Source: Lepisosteus oculatus (taxonomy: Eukaryota; Chordata; Actinopteri; Semionotiformes; Lepisosteidae). Taken from it: a DNA stretch of 64,000 nucleotides. The DNA lies in the NCBI RefSeq assembly GCF_040954835.1, contig NC_090716.1, forward strand, positions 6,931,605 through 6,995,604, read 5' to 3'. A program made the position numbers and the translations under genes. The notes under the pieces are model-generated. The model ran no database searches and was not told where the DNA came from. It was given only the letters and a program-made list of their open reading frames with translations. Positions 12,626 through 44,165 of this stretch are shown here, in pieces (within the stretch, counting starts at the first letter, position 1; every line of letters starts with the position of its first letter).

Positions 12626-14653
12626 TAATGGAAGGACAGTGGAATGGTTAACAGTAAGGAAAGTTTTAAGCATGTTGGATAAAAGCATATTTCTATATGT
12701 CTCCCAGTAACTTTGTGATGCTGTTAGTTTTCAAGCAACATCTTGCTGCTGGTGCTTAGGTATGCATAATGTGAACAAAGAATAACAAAAGGTCAGACAA
12801 GATTGATTTTGCTGTATTTTCCCCTCTTGCCATCACATAGAGGAAGGACGTGCAGCAGTGCACTGCAATCTCAAAAATGACCATACTTCAGGAAATTCCA
12901 TTATTCCCACAAATGTTTGTAGACTCGGAATGCTTATATGGTCTGTACCTTCAGTTGCAAGAAAAAAATACATTAAGCTGCAAACTTAATTCATGAAGCA
13001 CAGAATCACCTGTCAGCAAAGTATGTTGTCAGATAAACCAGAGTGAAAAATCAATTCAAGGAGTGAAAAAAAAGTGTAATGACTGATGTGAATTTGAATG
13101 TGATTGGAAGACAACTGAGCTCTGTACAGAAAATACTGAGTATTGCTGAGCAGTCATGCACCTCAACTTAAGAACACAGATCTGAAAACTCTCATCTACA
13201 TCATAACTTCCCAGTGAAAGGTTTCTCAATACATTAAATCACTAGTTTTGTTTAATTTGCTATACACAGCAGTCATACTATCTTGTAATCGTCTATTAAT
13301 AAGCAGCAAACTATACATATTTAAAAAGTCATAAATAATGTCTGCAATGAATAATTTATCCAAATCCTGAATTCAATTTTTTTATTGGGTAAAAAACGTC
13401 TGTGTGCTATTTTCTTCCTCTGACAAATATCTTTCATAATTAATTCACTTAGAATACAAAGCAAATGCTACCAATTACAAGGCTTCAATTCACAGCAATC
13501 TGAAGACATCATTACCCCAGTACAAGTACAAATATTTCTCACTTTTGATCTGATATATGGATAAAAATATCCACCCACAAGTCCTTGAGTATGAGCACTA
13601 ATTTTACATGAAATATTCATGATGTTACCATATCAGTCATACATTTTAAGTATACATGAAGCAGAAAATGAGAAAGCAGCAGCTGTAAGGGACACATTAA
13701 ATGTGAAGTAATTATCAGACAGTACTCCTGGGACTTTTCTTGGTTGAACACCAAAAATAAGACCACCTTCAGAAGGCAGATTGGCTGCCCCTGCTTACCG
13801 CTGGGCAAAGCAAAGCAGAACTAACAGGATCCTTAATCTCAAATATAACCCACAGCATGCCTGGTATATTCCTTCCATGAATCTTAAATCACAGTAAGGA
13901 GAAATACCAAATCTATCGTAGCTAAAAACAAAATACTCCGAAGTATCTGCAAAGAGTTAAAAAACAATTTACAAACTTGCCATCTTAGTTTTCTGTCTAG
14001 TCTGTAACCTAACTTTCTTTTCTATGGCAGGATTAATGTGCAGAAGCAAACCTCACTCTCTCAGGTAGTTCGCTAGAAATTATATCTTAATTACGGTGTT
14101 TAAAGCCGTTTTATGAGGTAAATTAACGCCATAAATCATACTCCCAATAATTCCGTAATTAATTTCTGTCCTACACTAAATCTGGATTAAATACAACTAT
14201 CAGCGGTACGAAAAAAAAACATTAACAAGAAATTCTCTGGGTGCTGTTCAAGTTTATGTGGCATCACACTGCCACTATTGCTCTGAATTTTTAGGATTCC
14301 ATCAGCTTAAAGCACATGAGAGAAAGGGACAATCAACGCTGATACTGTCGTGCAGTGCACTGCTTTTGTGCGCAGCTGATCCAATGTGACCCTTTGATTA
14401 CTCAATAATAAGAAGGTTTGAAAATAAAGCAGTTTGTTGCGTACAATGTCTGTTCCCAAGAGCTGCAAAATTCAGATTTTCGCTGTGATTTACACAATAC
14501 TGGAACTTTAACGGAAAGTCGATCTTTGGTCCCCTGGAGGGCGTATTTTATTTTCTCATTTACAAAATATCACCACCCCTCATAAAAGACGAGCCGTTTT
14601 CTTCATTTTATTGTATTGTGCTCTATGCATAAAAATACATAGGCTACCATTAC

Positions 14654-14776
14654 CTTTAAATAGGAACGCTTTGCTGTTGTTGTGCAGTCCCGGGACTTGA
14701 GTTATTCCAAAAGTTGCATTTGCGAAATCCAGCTCACTGATGATATCAATTTGCATATCAGGGTCGACTCCAAACC
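14654..14776 (-). CDS. nell1: NELL1 coding exon 2: start of thrombospondin-N-like domain
   Basis: 123 bases, phase 1 in and out. Acceptor CAGTTCTAG, donor GTAATGG. Encodes GFGVDPDMQIDIISELDF then ANATFGITQVPGLHNNSKAF and LFK. Both N-A-T and N-N-S sequons are present. Confidence 0.94.
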
Positions 14777-15825
14777 CTAGAACTGAAGAAACGTGCGGTG
14801 TTTAATCAGAAATAGCCAATACAGGAAGCACACCGTGGAGGAAGGAACGGTTTTCATTAACGGTGGTTGCTCTCTGTTTTACACTACATTCATATATCTC
14901 ACATGGATAAATTATGTGTTAAAAAATCTAAAATGGTAATACCCTGTATCTAGAAAGGGATTTATTTATTCGTCCTATGGTTCTACAAAGCTTGCGTTGT
15001 GCGAAATAATTCCCTTGCGCACTTGTTAAAAAAGTCAATAGGGAACAGAAATGTTACAATGAGTGCTTTAGGTCTGCAGTGGGGTTTGCATCTACGAACA
15101 ATTTATCTAAGATTTCTATATCGAAAAATCGCTAATAATTACATTTCCCTATAAATAATGTATGTATGTATGCGTCTTTCATTGCGCACGAACTTTTGCT
15201 CAGAGGAAATAATCACATTTCTAAAATTTCCCGTCATTACAACTTATGTTTAGCAGTTCATGTTTCGTTAAAATTAACATAATTCGCTCTTCAAATTCAG
15301 TTTATGTTGAATATAACGTAACGTCCCTTTATATGTTAAAACACAAAATCTAGCCCAATAAGTGCTCCCCAAACACGAAGTGTTTTCAAGACGCAATAGG
15401 TACCTTACTTTCCCCATGAGGTTTTAATACAGACAATTTAATATATACGCCTAGCTGAGGCAGAAGAAATATCCACTAATTCGTTAAATTGTTGCGGTTG
15501 TTTCTTTTTTTTCAGACCTAGCAACACTGTTGAAGTTTTGTTAAAGATACAAACAAATAATCATGTATGACCTAGAAGCGTGGCAAACGCCACAGCTTCA
15601 GTAGGGAGACGCAAAAAGGATACAGGGTTATAGCACACACGAAAGAAAAAAAAATCTATGCAAACAAGAAATTCCTCCTTCTCAGAACAAATCCCCGTTA
15701 GACATCACGCCTTCAATATTCTAAACCGCCTAGTAACATCTTCTGTATTGTTTTTTTGTTCTTCCAAATTACCTACCTGGTTTTACAGCAAGCAGAACGG
15801 GTAAAATCGCCACGAAAACATCCAT
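14654..15825 (-). CDS. nell1: NELL1, 5' part: coding exons 1-2 (partial gene)
   Basis: Two exons joined in phase 1 encode a short signal sequence (MDVFVAILPVLLAVKPG) and then FGVDPDMQIDIISELDFANA and TFGITQVPGLHNNSKAFLFK. This matches the start of the thrombospondin-N/laminin-G-like domain of the NELL family (human NELL1: GFGMDPDLQMDIV, from memory). NELL1 is a secreted, oligomeric EGF/VWC-repeat protein acting in bone growth and axon guidance through receptors such as Robo. Its position just downstream of SLC6A5 on the same strand favours NELL1 over NELL2. The later exons lie beyond the window; I did not find exon 3 in the 14.6 kb that follow, in keeping with the very long introns of this gene. 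Confidence 0.92.
14777..15776 (-). other. nell1: NELL1 intron 1
   Basis: 1 kb of AT-rich unique sequence. No exon or repeat recognised. Confidence 0.7.
15777..15825 (-). CDS. nell1: NELL1 coding exon 1: signal peptide
   Basis: 49 coding bases. The ATG sits in ACAAATGG, a good start context, followed by a hydrophobic run VFVAILPVLLAV. The donor is GTAGGT. A longer open frame crosses the same DNA in another phase, but only this frame joins to exon 2. Confidence 0.88.
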
Positions 15826-16690
15826 TTGTATGCACTGCGTATAACTATGTACAGTTCCTTTAAGATACCCAAAAGATGCAGGTTTCCACAGAAATCCAAA
15901 CTTGACCTGCTCCGTGTACGTCTTGAAAACTGTGTTAGCTCCACCGGTGTTGGATGTAGCTGACTGGAATAGTCCAACTTAGCGAAACAGGGGACCCGTC
16001 AGCATCCTAGTTACTGAGTCGTAATTGACCTATAAACCTCATAAAGGCTTGTGCTGGGGGATTCGGGAGCTGCAGCTGTAGATGAATATTGCAGCTCCTT
16101 TTGCTTTCTTCATTACGGAGCCAACGGCTGCCGTTCGATTTTTAACTTTGTGTTTTTTCATGGCCCAGCCTTCCCCTGCAGATAAAATAGAAAGCCCCAG
16201 TTCGGTGATCAGATGTAGCGAAGGGTGATAAAAAGGGAAGATTCCCTGCAAAAGGTGTGAGAGCAAAAATCGCAATAATAATTAAAAATGATTGTCGCGT
16301 TAGACAATTTGATCGGGTTTTGCAGGTGTTTGATTTCACTTCAGATTTACGAAAGCAAACGCAATCAGTGAATAAGCTTTGTATGCAAGTTTAATATTTC
16401 GTGTTCCCCCAAACTTTTTGGGGGGAGTTTGCTGGGCCAAATAGCCTCCTCTATTCTGCAACCTTTCCTAGGTACTTAAAGGTCAGATCAACACGGGTAA
16501 GTGTTCACTCGCCCCCTTCCACACTATCCCCATCCTCTCTGAGGAATTTAGGGTCTTTATAAGCGAAGGAATACAATCAAATTGCTCCAGGGAGATGTGC
16601 TCTTGTGGTCATCAGTTATCATGATTACCCTTGCACAGCAAAGCTCCCCCGAATGGTGTGTTGTCTGGGGAAAAAAGCAACAACGCAGCA
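15826..16690 (-). promoter_or_regulatory. nell1: NELL1 5' UTR and promoter zone
   Basis: The sequence between the probable SLC6A5 poly(A) site and the NELL1 ATG is less AT-rich than its flanks, with scattered CpGs. On the minus strand a TTTATAGG box lies near 16030, a weak TATA candidate. It contains open frames with no protein likeness. The transcription start cannot be placed. Confidence 0.35.
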
Positions 16691-16711
16691 TCGACGTTTA
16701 AAACATTGACA

Positions 16712-16717
16712 TTTATT
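16712..16717 (-). terminator. slc6a5: candidate poly(A) signal for SLC6A5
   Basis: AATAAA on the minus strand. About 25-45 bases further on, the transcript would read TTGTTG then a T-run, a plausible downstream element. It lies roughly 0.9 kb before the NELL1 start codon. Confidence 0.35.
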
Positions 16718-19700
16718 TAATGGTTTTAGAAGTTATACATTATAGGATAAACTCTAATTTTTTCACATCATAATATTGGCAAAGATATAATACATAAATT
16801 GCATTTGTATACATAAATACAAAAATCTGAGGTAGGGCCTCAAGAATTAATGACATTTCAAAATAAATAATGCATTTCTCATGTAATATATGATTCAAAA
16901 CTTAATATTTATATATTTATACTCTGTATGGCAAATGAACATATTTCATGACCTGAATGAGGTACATATCTATATCCATAGGCAGCAGTACCTCACATAG
17001 AACGCACATAAATATGACATTACGCAAGTAATTAGGAATTAAACCTATACAGCGATAGGTCCACAATAAAGTGCCAAAAAGACACAACATACACTAGATA
17101 AGAGATTCAATATATATGGCAGACTATAGGCTACTCTGTATCTATTATTCAATTACATACAATATTCTAAAATCAGAAGACATCTATAAGGCCAATGGCT
17201 ACCTGAAAATGTCTTGTAACATGATGGCAAAGATTAATGCACACAAATGAGATATGACTGGCAGTTTCTCAGTCTTTCAAATATTTGTTTCCTTGTTAAC
17301 CCTTCATAAAGCTCTCCTTCTTTGGTTATCTACTGCCTAAAGTTGACTTGTAGGCATATGTAAAATGACATACTGTACAGTAAACAGAAATATCAGGTTA
17401 AAAGTTAACCTTCTCCGCATGCCAAAACTCCAGAGAAGTGACAGCAAACTCTGTCCCAGCAAGGAAATAGGGAAGACATGCAAGAGGAACTAATGGCTGA
17501 TGGAGGGGGTAAATGTACCTGCTGAAATACAAAATATGGCAAAGAATTAAAAATGTTTAGAAAACAGAAAAGGAACAGGAAATAATTCAGAGCAGGGACT
17601 GCAGTCTGTGATCTACACCCCACTGGGATTTTATTATGAGAGAAACACTTTCGGTAGTTCAGAATTTATCACCCTATCTGTGACTATCCTCCCTTAGAAA
17701 ACAATACCATTATTTTTATTCCTTTCTAGATGAAAAAAAAAGAAAAAAAATAGCCTGACATGTTTTTTTTTCATCATGAAGTAGGCTTCTGTGAATTACA
17801 AGAATAATTAAAGCAAACTAAAAAGGTCTTTATTTTCAATTAACTTCCATGCAGCTGCATAAGTCAGGCCTATCAAACCTATTCCATTAACTGTCAAAAC
17901 TGGTGTGGAATTATTTTATTGGCTGTGTGTCAATTTAAATACTTAACGTTCTGTAATGGAATAGATTAAAATACTTGGATGTTGATTAGCACTGGTAAAA
18001 AATAGGCCTTTTTTAACCTTTTAAACCTTTGAAAAAAGGGGTGCAAACAACAAAAAGAGAATATCCTGGGCTGTTTTTATACTAAGATTAAATAGTTTTA
18101 TTGTATTATTTACTTGTATTGATTTACTTGTGCATGTTTGTCAAAGAACATAAGAAATTTACCAAGTTATATCTACTGCAATGGTTGAAAAGCTTAAATA
18201 AGGAAATTGTGATTCATCAACCCAACAGCAAGATACAGAGACATAACTGATTGGAATGTTTTATATTTGAGTATGACTGCACAGCAGTAGCTGGTGTCTG
18301 TGTATACAGCTGACAGAAGCCATAGCACTTATGGTGTTGAGATTCTGAGAGCTGGATCCAATAACATGAACCAGGCTTAATCCAGATGTTCTGCTACTCC
18401 AAAGAGCAGATAATGCAGAGCTCATGGTATCTTCAAAAAAGCTGTCTTGTGTTCAACATGCATTGGTAGTATGGTAATGATTGGTAAAAAGGGAATCCTG
18501 CCTCAAAGAATGAGTGATCAAAATCAATCTAAAATATGCCTAGAAAAGAGCATTAAATGCACAATAAAATAAATCAGTGCATTTCCAGATGTACTAATAC
18601 TTTATGAAAAATGTAAAAATAACAACAGATTATTCATGAACCCAGCAGGAGCAAGGCACATCTACACACCCAAAGGAAACACACTGAATTTATATGAAAT
18701 GTTGTAAAAGCCACACTTCACTACAAATACGAAAGCAACAGGGAATATATTTTCTTGCTTTTTCCCCCCATCTTCTTTACAAAGAGCAGAACATCTGTTC
18801 AGATTCAATGCTTTATAAAACCAGTTTTTGCTACTGTTACATCATGCTGTTAAATTATTGTGGAATGCTTTTGTTCTGTTTCCTTGACAGGTTCTTCAGC
18901 TGTGAGGTTTAGAAATGTTATTTTAACTAACATTATTGTGTATCCACTAAACAACTTTAGCTTCAAGAGTAAAAAGCATTTAAATCAAAGGATGACTGGT
19001 TCCATTAAGAAGATAAGCATATAGGTAAAGGACATCCAAGTTAGGTTTAGTTTCAACAGCACACAGAAATGTGGTAATAACTGGTTAACTACATATGCCT
19101 TGAAATTTCTGTTACAGCTTTTGGCATGAACATTAACCTGCTTATAATGAAAGCATTCTTCGTAAACAAAATGACCATGATGGCTTCCAAAAGATAAGAG
19201 ACTTTTCCCCCCAAACAGACCACAAGAAGCTAGAGCTATTTTTGATGGTAGCATCATTTGTTTGATTGTTGTGATTTCTTTCTTTTCATTTTTTAATGAG
19301 ATGAATGCATGTTTTTAAATTCTCAGAAAGCAATAGGTGAAATCAGATAAGTCATAGCATTCCATATTTCCCTAAATGGTGATGGCACTATACTACATCT
19401 AGAAATGCAGTTTCTGAAATTAAGTTTACCTGAGACCCTGTAACATGAAGACAGACAATTCAATGGCAAAGCAGTCCCCAGAAGTCCACTAGAGGAATTC
19501 AAACTATAACAGTTTCAGAAAAAGTTGTTTCTAAACTATTTCTATTCTCACCATCTCTACAGTTTCATAAGATACTCATAGGGACATGACAACACTAGCA
19601 CACACTACATGAACACTGATCACTTTTTAAAAAGTGTCATTTTATACAAGTTACAATTAAATAGACAATTTGCAAATTAGAGTTATACAGATCCTCTCTT

Positions 19701-20831
19701 ACTCATTGCTCTAAACCTACTGGGAATATCTACATGAACTTGTAAGGGGAAATTATATCACAAATTTCATAAATCACAACATATATGGTTTCTCAGTAAA
19801 TATTGTATATAATTTTATGTACACATATATGGCTGTCAAATATATTTAAAATTGCAAAGTGCAATTTTTCAGCACAGTATGGTAAGTGGCTTTTTTTGTT
19901 TTTGTAAAGGAGGAAATAGTGGTTTTAATTAGATATTGTGAATTAAAATCTCAATGACAATTCATCTATCTTAAACTAGCATAAGAGAGAATATGTATTC
20001 TAAAGTTTATATATAGATGTGGGGCACAGTTCATTTCCCCTTTAGTGAAGAGAGAAAAATACATCTAGACTCTACAATGCAGAAGTATTCAAGAATAGGG
20101 CTACTGTAATTAAAACTTAATATTAAAACAAATAATTATGGAAAACGGAGCACAGAGAAAAAATAATATGGTCATAGTATAGAAGTAGGCACAAATTACA
20201 GATTTTTAATTAAATATGTGATAGTATAAGAATGTATAACAAGTTAAATGAACAAATTATGAAAAATTATGAGGTGAAAGTTAAGATAATGGGGTAATAA
20301 ATTAAAAGTTAAAAATGAAACTGCAAGTGGACTCCACTAGTAATACCATAAAGAGTTAACTCCTTTTTGGTCTTTTTAAAATAAAATTAAAATACTGTTT
20401 AGCCCATAAACAGGTACTTAGAAATGTCAGTTTTCTTTTTCTAGCATTTTATAGAGGTCAATGAATTATAACAGGGCATATAAACTTGCAGTTTGTACCA
20501 GTTATGTTACAAGTTGGAAAAAGAAACATATGTTAGAGGTGCATTAAATCTAGCCTTAGATCTATGCCTAAAGCCAGATTACTCTAAATTAGCACACTGT
20601 CTGGTTTTTCAGACCTCACTGAAAAGATAATGCATCAACACTAGATGTGCACGTTAGGCAAAAGCTTGGTTTACTTATGGAAGCCACAGAGATGAAGAGT
20701 TCTAGAAAGCAAAGTGGCACATGGTCCAGACTACAGGACACTTTGGAAAGTAACATCCTGCAGTCGGAAAGGGAACTATAATAGGAAGGAGTAATGGGGA
20801 TACCATAGGACAGATAGTGCCGAGTCATATA

Positions 20832-20853
20832 CTGTGTGTGTATATATATATAT
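20832..20853 (+). repeat. (TG)n(TA)n microsatellite just after the SLC6A5 stop
   Basis: A short TG run followed by a TA run begins about 12 bases into the 3' UTR. Confidence 0.85.
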
Positions 20854-20864
20854 GACAACAACAG

Positions 20865-40487
<19,623 letters not shown>

Positions 40488-40559
40488 TTTTCAGCAGCAA
40501 CAGATAGGTTAAAGACCGAAAACAAGAGTAAAGAGTTTAGATAGACTGAATTTAGCTCT

Positions 40560-40800
40560 GGTAGGTGCAAAGCTTTCTATACCTCCGTGGGAAAGATTGG
40601 GTTTGCGTCAGTGCATAGCAAGGTGCCCTTCGCCTGACATTTTCTTGATAATAAGAGTTTGATAAATCATTAGCCGTGGATTCAGATTTTTAAAGGGACA
40701 CCGAGCGCAAGCGCGGGTTTGCTGACACCCGAGCTCGTTGAGCTTGCGCATTTGGAGTGACTCATTTTGAGCTGATTAAGAAACTATTCTCAGGAGACTA
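40560..40800 (-). promoter_or_regulatory. slc6a5: candidate SLC6A5 promoter / 5' UTR zone
   Basis: The block is more GC-rich than its surroundings and lies just upstream of coding exon 1. On the minus strand it has a TTTAAAAA box around 40687-40694. A TGACTCA (AP-1 type) site lies near 40758. The transcription start is not visible from sequence alone; the TATA-like box would place it near 40660. Confidence 0.3.
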
Positions 40801-42359
40801 CGAGTAAGTGTTCGCTGCTCGTTAAAACAATTTTCAAAGTTCTGTATGGGACTGCAGTATTTGCAATTCAGAAAAGGATGATGGCTACCTGATAAAAGAT
40901 GAACATGTAAGAATTAGACTGCAGATGTTACAAATACTGTATAAATCAATGTTTTACTTTCTGCACACGTTGTTGGAAATAATTAATTATTTTTATATAC
41001 TTAAACGTTCTTTAAAAAACACGAGTATATTTATGATGTAGCAAAATACAAACAGTAATTGTGCGCGTTTAGTGCAAGATGGAGTTCAACCTTTTAGAAA
41101 AAGAAAACTAACTTTTGTTTGTATTAGTGCATATTTCATTATATCTTTATGTAATTTTGCTGTTTTTTTAAACAAAATAAATTCTGGATTCTATATTAAC
41201 TATTAACCCGTTTAAAGCAGGTTACAATTTTAGGGAGCCAAACCGCTATAGCAGATCATAATAGTAGTTTTCGGAATATAAAATAAATACACAAATAAAA
41301 TATTTCCAGGAACATGCAAGTTTTTTTTCTTTGTTTACTTTTAAAAATAAAAACAAATGATATTATTATTATTATTTCAATATATTAAATCAATATAGAA
41401 ACTGACTATTGTGTTTCGGCGCAGACGTACAAAATATTGTTTTATCCACGTAAGACTACTAATTCAAAATAAACTTTCATGCGTAGGTATTTGTTAGTTG
41501 TACCTTGTTAGGGACTCTTGTGTGCTTGAAACCGTCCTATGAATGGTTTATCTTGATGTGAGGAGTACACATGGTTAGTCATAAGTTTAACCCGTTTCTC
41601 AGACGGACTTCTGTAAATGTCACAAATGAAAAAGTTTTAAACAAATAATAAATCAAATACTGTTTATATACAGTAAATTGTGGAATATCCGACGTGTCGT
41701 GCTGCAGGTTAAGCGTTTGATCAGATTACGGGAGACCGCGTTGGAATCGCTTGGCCAGCTCAGATATTCAGGTTTAATATACAAAAAATAACAGAGAACG
41801 TGTGTGATCGGTTAAGCAAGAGCTCGGTGTTTCATTGTGGTCGGTTCCTGTCAGGTTAATGCAACTATGCACTTCGTGGCGAGCTCCGATTTACACATTG
41901 GAATTCTAGCGTTAAGAAAAATATGCTAGGGCCGGTGACGCGCGTCGGGGCAGGAGGAGGACAATGTGCGCAAAATTTGTATATTTATGTAAGCGTGCAT
42001 GGTTTGCGAAACACTGCGTAAAACTTCAGCACAAGCCAAGAGAAGGCGTGACTTTCTATCTTTAGCAATAGCGCTGACTGGGAGTTATAAACCGGAGTGC
42101 GAAGCAGGAAATGCACCAGCCAAGAGACCATACATACTGTAACTTCGAAATCGGTGAGAAAAAATAGCTGAAACTGCTCTAGCCAAATTAATCGGCCCAC
42201 GCAAACTCGAAGCCACATACAGTATGCACATCCTTTTCACAGACTTCAGCAGTTCTATTTTTAATGGTGTTAAGAATTTATCCCCATAATAATAATAATA
42301 AGGACCATATTCGGTCCTTGATTATGAAAAACGTAGGTTTTCTACGTCATCCTCGCACC

Positions 42360-42620
42360 TTCGAAAACAGTACAGCAGTATACCTTCGCACGGTTTTCAT
42401 TGCATATTGCACAGCCTGATAATGTGTGATAATCACTTGTAATGAACGCTGAAGCAGGGCTGGCCATAAATCTGTAAGATGCTCCAGCATGTCTTTCCGC
42501 AGTAAATTAACTGGCCAGTCCAGTCTTAATTACTTTGTCAACGAAGAATAATAGTAATTGATTTTAGTTCCTCTTTACTTGGTCCTATTTACGCCTTTAC
42601 TGCACAGTTGAAGAAGTGCT
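42360..42620. promoter_or_regulatory. candidate regulatory block upstream of SLC6A5
   Basis: Non-repetitive sequence of mixed composition with TGATAATC, TTAATTAC and TAATTGATTT sites, about 2 kb upstream of SLC6A5. Confidence 0.22.
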
Positions 42621-43589
42621 GGAGCAGTGTATCCCCTATACAGATCAATGTCCTTATACTCTCTACACGGAATACTGCAGGTTCCTTGTAATTAGCTTTT
42701 TTCCCCATCACAGGAATGTGCATCGCGTCAGGATAAGTTGACATCTAAGATGAAAATCTATTGTCCTTATGTATTTTTATTAATGTATCTTTGTCATAGT
42801 TTCCCTATGCTTTCCCAGTAAAAAAATAATAATTTGACATTGTTCTTTATGGACCCGTTGCCGAACGTTAATGTGTATATTTTGCTTAAGAAATGGACTA
42901 ACTTAGTCCTTTTAAAAAACACCTATCCCCCATGAAAACATCCTGCTTAAAAATAAATTCTCCATGTGTTGACACAAGCGGATAATATTTTTTAATACTG
43001 GCAACCGATGTAGGACAGGTCTTCTAAATAATGTTTTCATATACAGACTGTCTTGGTTTTAGATATTTTTTCTTGGCAGATACATAATTGTTCAGGTTTT
43101 ATTTTCAGTTTCAAGAGACCCCTAATGAAAAAGGGGATACCCTGAACTGGAAATGCCGCAGTTACATATTGCCAGAGGCATCTGGTCGCCTGTTAATCTA
43201 CAGTATCAAACTGGAAAAATCTGATGACCTGGTTCCGAATTTTTCAAAACATCTCACGACGGACATATTTCGGATATTATTCGTTCCGATGAATTACAGG
43301 TGAGATAGATGGTAATACAAGAAACTCAAAATCAAAATGTTTAAATTAACCTATTCATATTATCAAGTACAAAATAATTAGAACCTTGAAATTTGTAAAC
43401 GTTGCCGTTTGTTGAAAGAAATGGGATAAATCGCATTTGTAGTTAGGTGCGTAAATACATGTACAGTATAAGCACAGGATTTCATTTTTTTTTTGCGTTA
43501 GGATTTTCTATAACTTCTATTACACGATCCTTTCTGGAGAATATCCAGGCACCTGCAGGTTTTCTAACTGTATAAAGACCCGTTCACGA

Positions 43590-43740
43590 TCCACCTTGAC
43601 CTGAGATAATAGTTGTAGTGATCAGATAATTAATTACTAAACGAACTGTAATTAATTCACCTCTCCTCTGCATTACTGGCAGAGAACAGATAAGAGGCAG
43701 GGTTCAGCTTCAGACGTCCTAATGAACTCTAAACGAAACA
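43590..43740. promoter_or_regulatory. candidate regulatory block upstream of SLC6A5
   Basis: ATAATTAATTACTAA and TGTAATTAATTCA form paired homeodomain palindromes about 3 kb upstream of the SLC6A5 start, immediately before a SINE. Confidence 0.3.
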
Positions 43741-43884
43741 CGGCTCACTGAAGGTCACACTGATTGACTTCAGTAAAAATATTGCTGGTACTCCTACATC
43801 TTTTAATAAAACACAAGTGCAATACTCACCCTGATATAGAGTACAATACAGATGAATGGGCAGAAGCAGCGAGGCAGTTATCGC

Positions 43885-44165
43885 CGGTGTCTCATTCTTG
43901 GGCCTTGGGGTCGATATCGGACTGGAACTCCGTGGGGAGCTTGCATGTTCTCATCACGTTCTCGTGGATTTTCCCTAGTTGCTCAGGTTCCCTCGCACCT
44001 ACTAATGCCTTACGCAGTGTGTTGATCACCGTCTTTAAAGTGACCGGGGAGTGTGCGTTTGTCCTGCAGTGGACTGCCGGCGGGCCCAGGTGTGGTCCCG
44101 CCATGTGCCGTATGCTCCCGAGATCAGGGTCTCGCCGACACGCAGCCTGTCGGGAACTGACTTTC
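43885..44165 (+). mobile_element. decayed SINE copy
   Basis: GCAGTTATCGCCGGTGTCTC, GGAGCTTGCATGTTCTCATC, TGCAGTGGACTGCCGGCG and AGAACAGATAACAGAGG follow the SINE head-core-tail order with many changes. A 134-codon open frame at 43764-44168 spans it and is not considered a gene. Confidence 0.65.

Larger units (their letters stand above)
1..14653 (-). other. nell1: NELL1 intron 2 (5' portion)
   Basis: 14.6 kb after exon 2 without a further recognisable NELL1 exon. It contains SINE copies (6817-7126, 8425-8512, 11872-11970, 12462-12625) and non-repetitive blocks that look regulatory (1780-2200, 2940-3330). Other stretches, such as 3400-6800, 9000-11800 and 12700-14600, hold nothing I can name. 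Confidence 0.7.
16690..20864 (-). other. slc6a5: probable SLC6A5 3' UTR
   Basis: About 4.2 kb of AT-rich sequence without SINEs or coding potential follows the SLC6A5 stop. Several AATAAA signals occur on the minus strand (for example at 18097-18102 and 17829-17834). The last one, at 16712-16717, is followed by a T/G-rich stretch and by a shift to less AT-rich sequence, so it is the preferred end. This is inference; earlier sites may be used as well. Confidence 0.45.

Noticed and set aside
15783..15977. 64-codon minus-strand open frame over NELL1 exon 1
   Set aside because: It is in a different phase from the frame that joins to exon 2 and ends in a stop within the intron boundary region.
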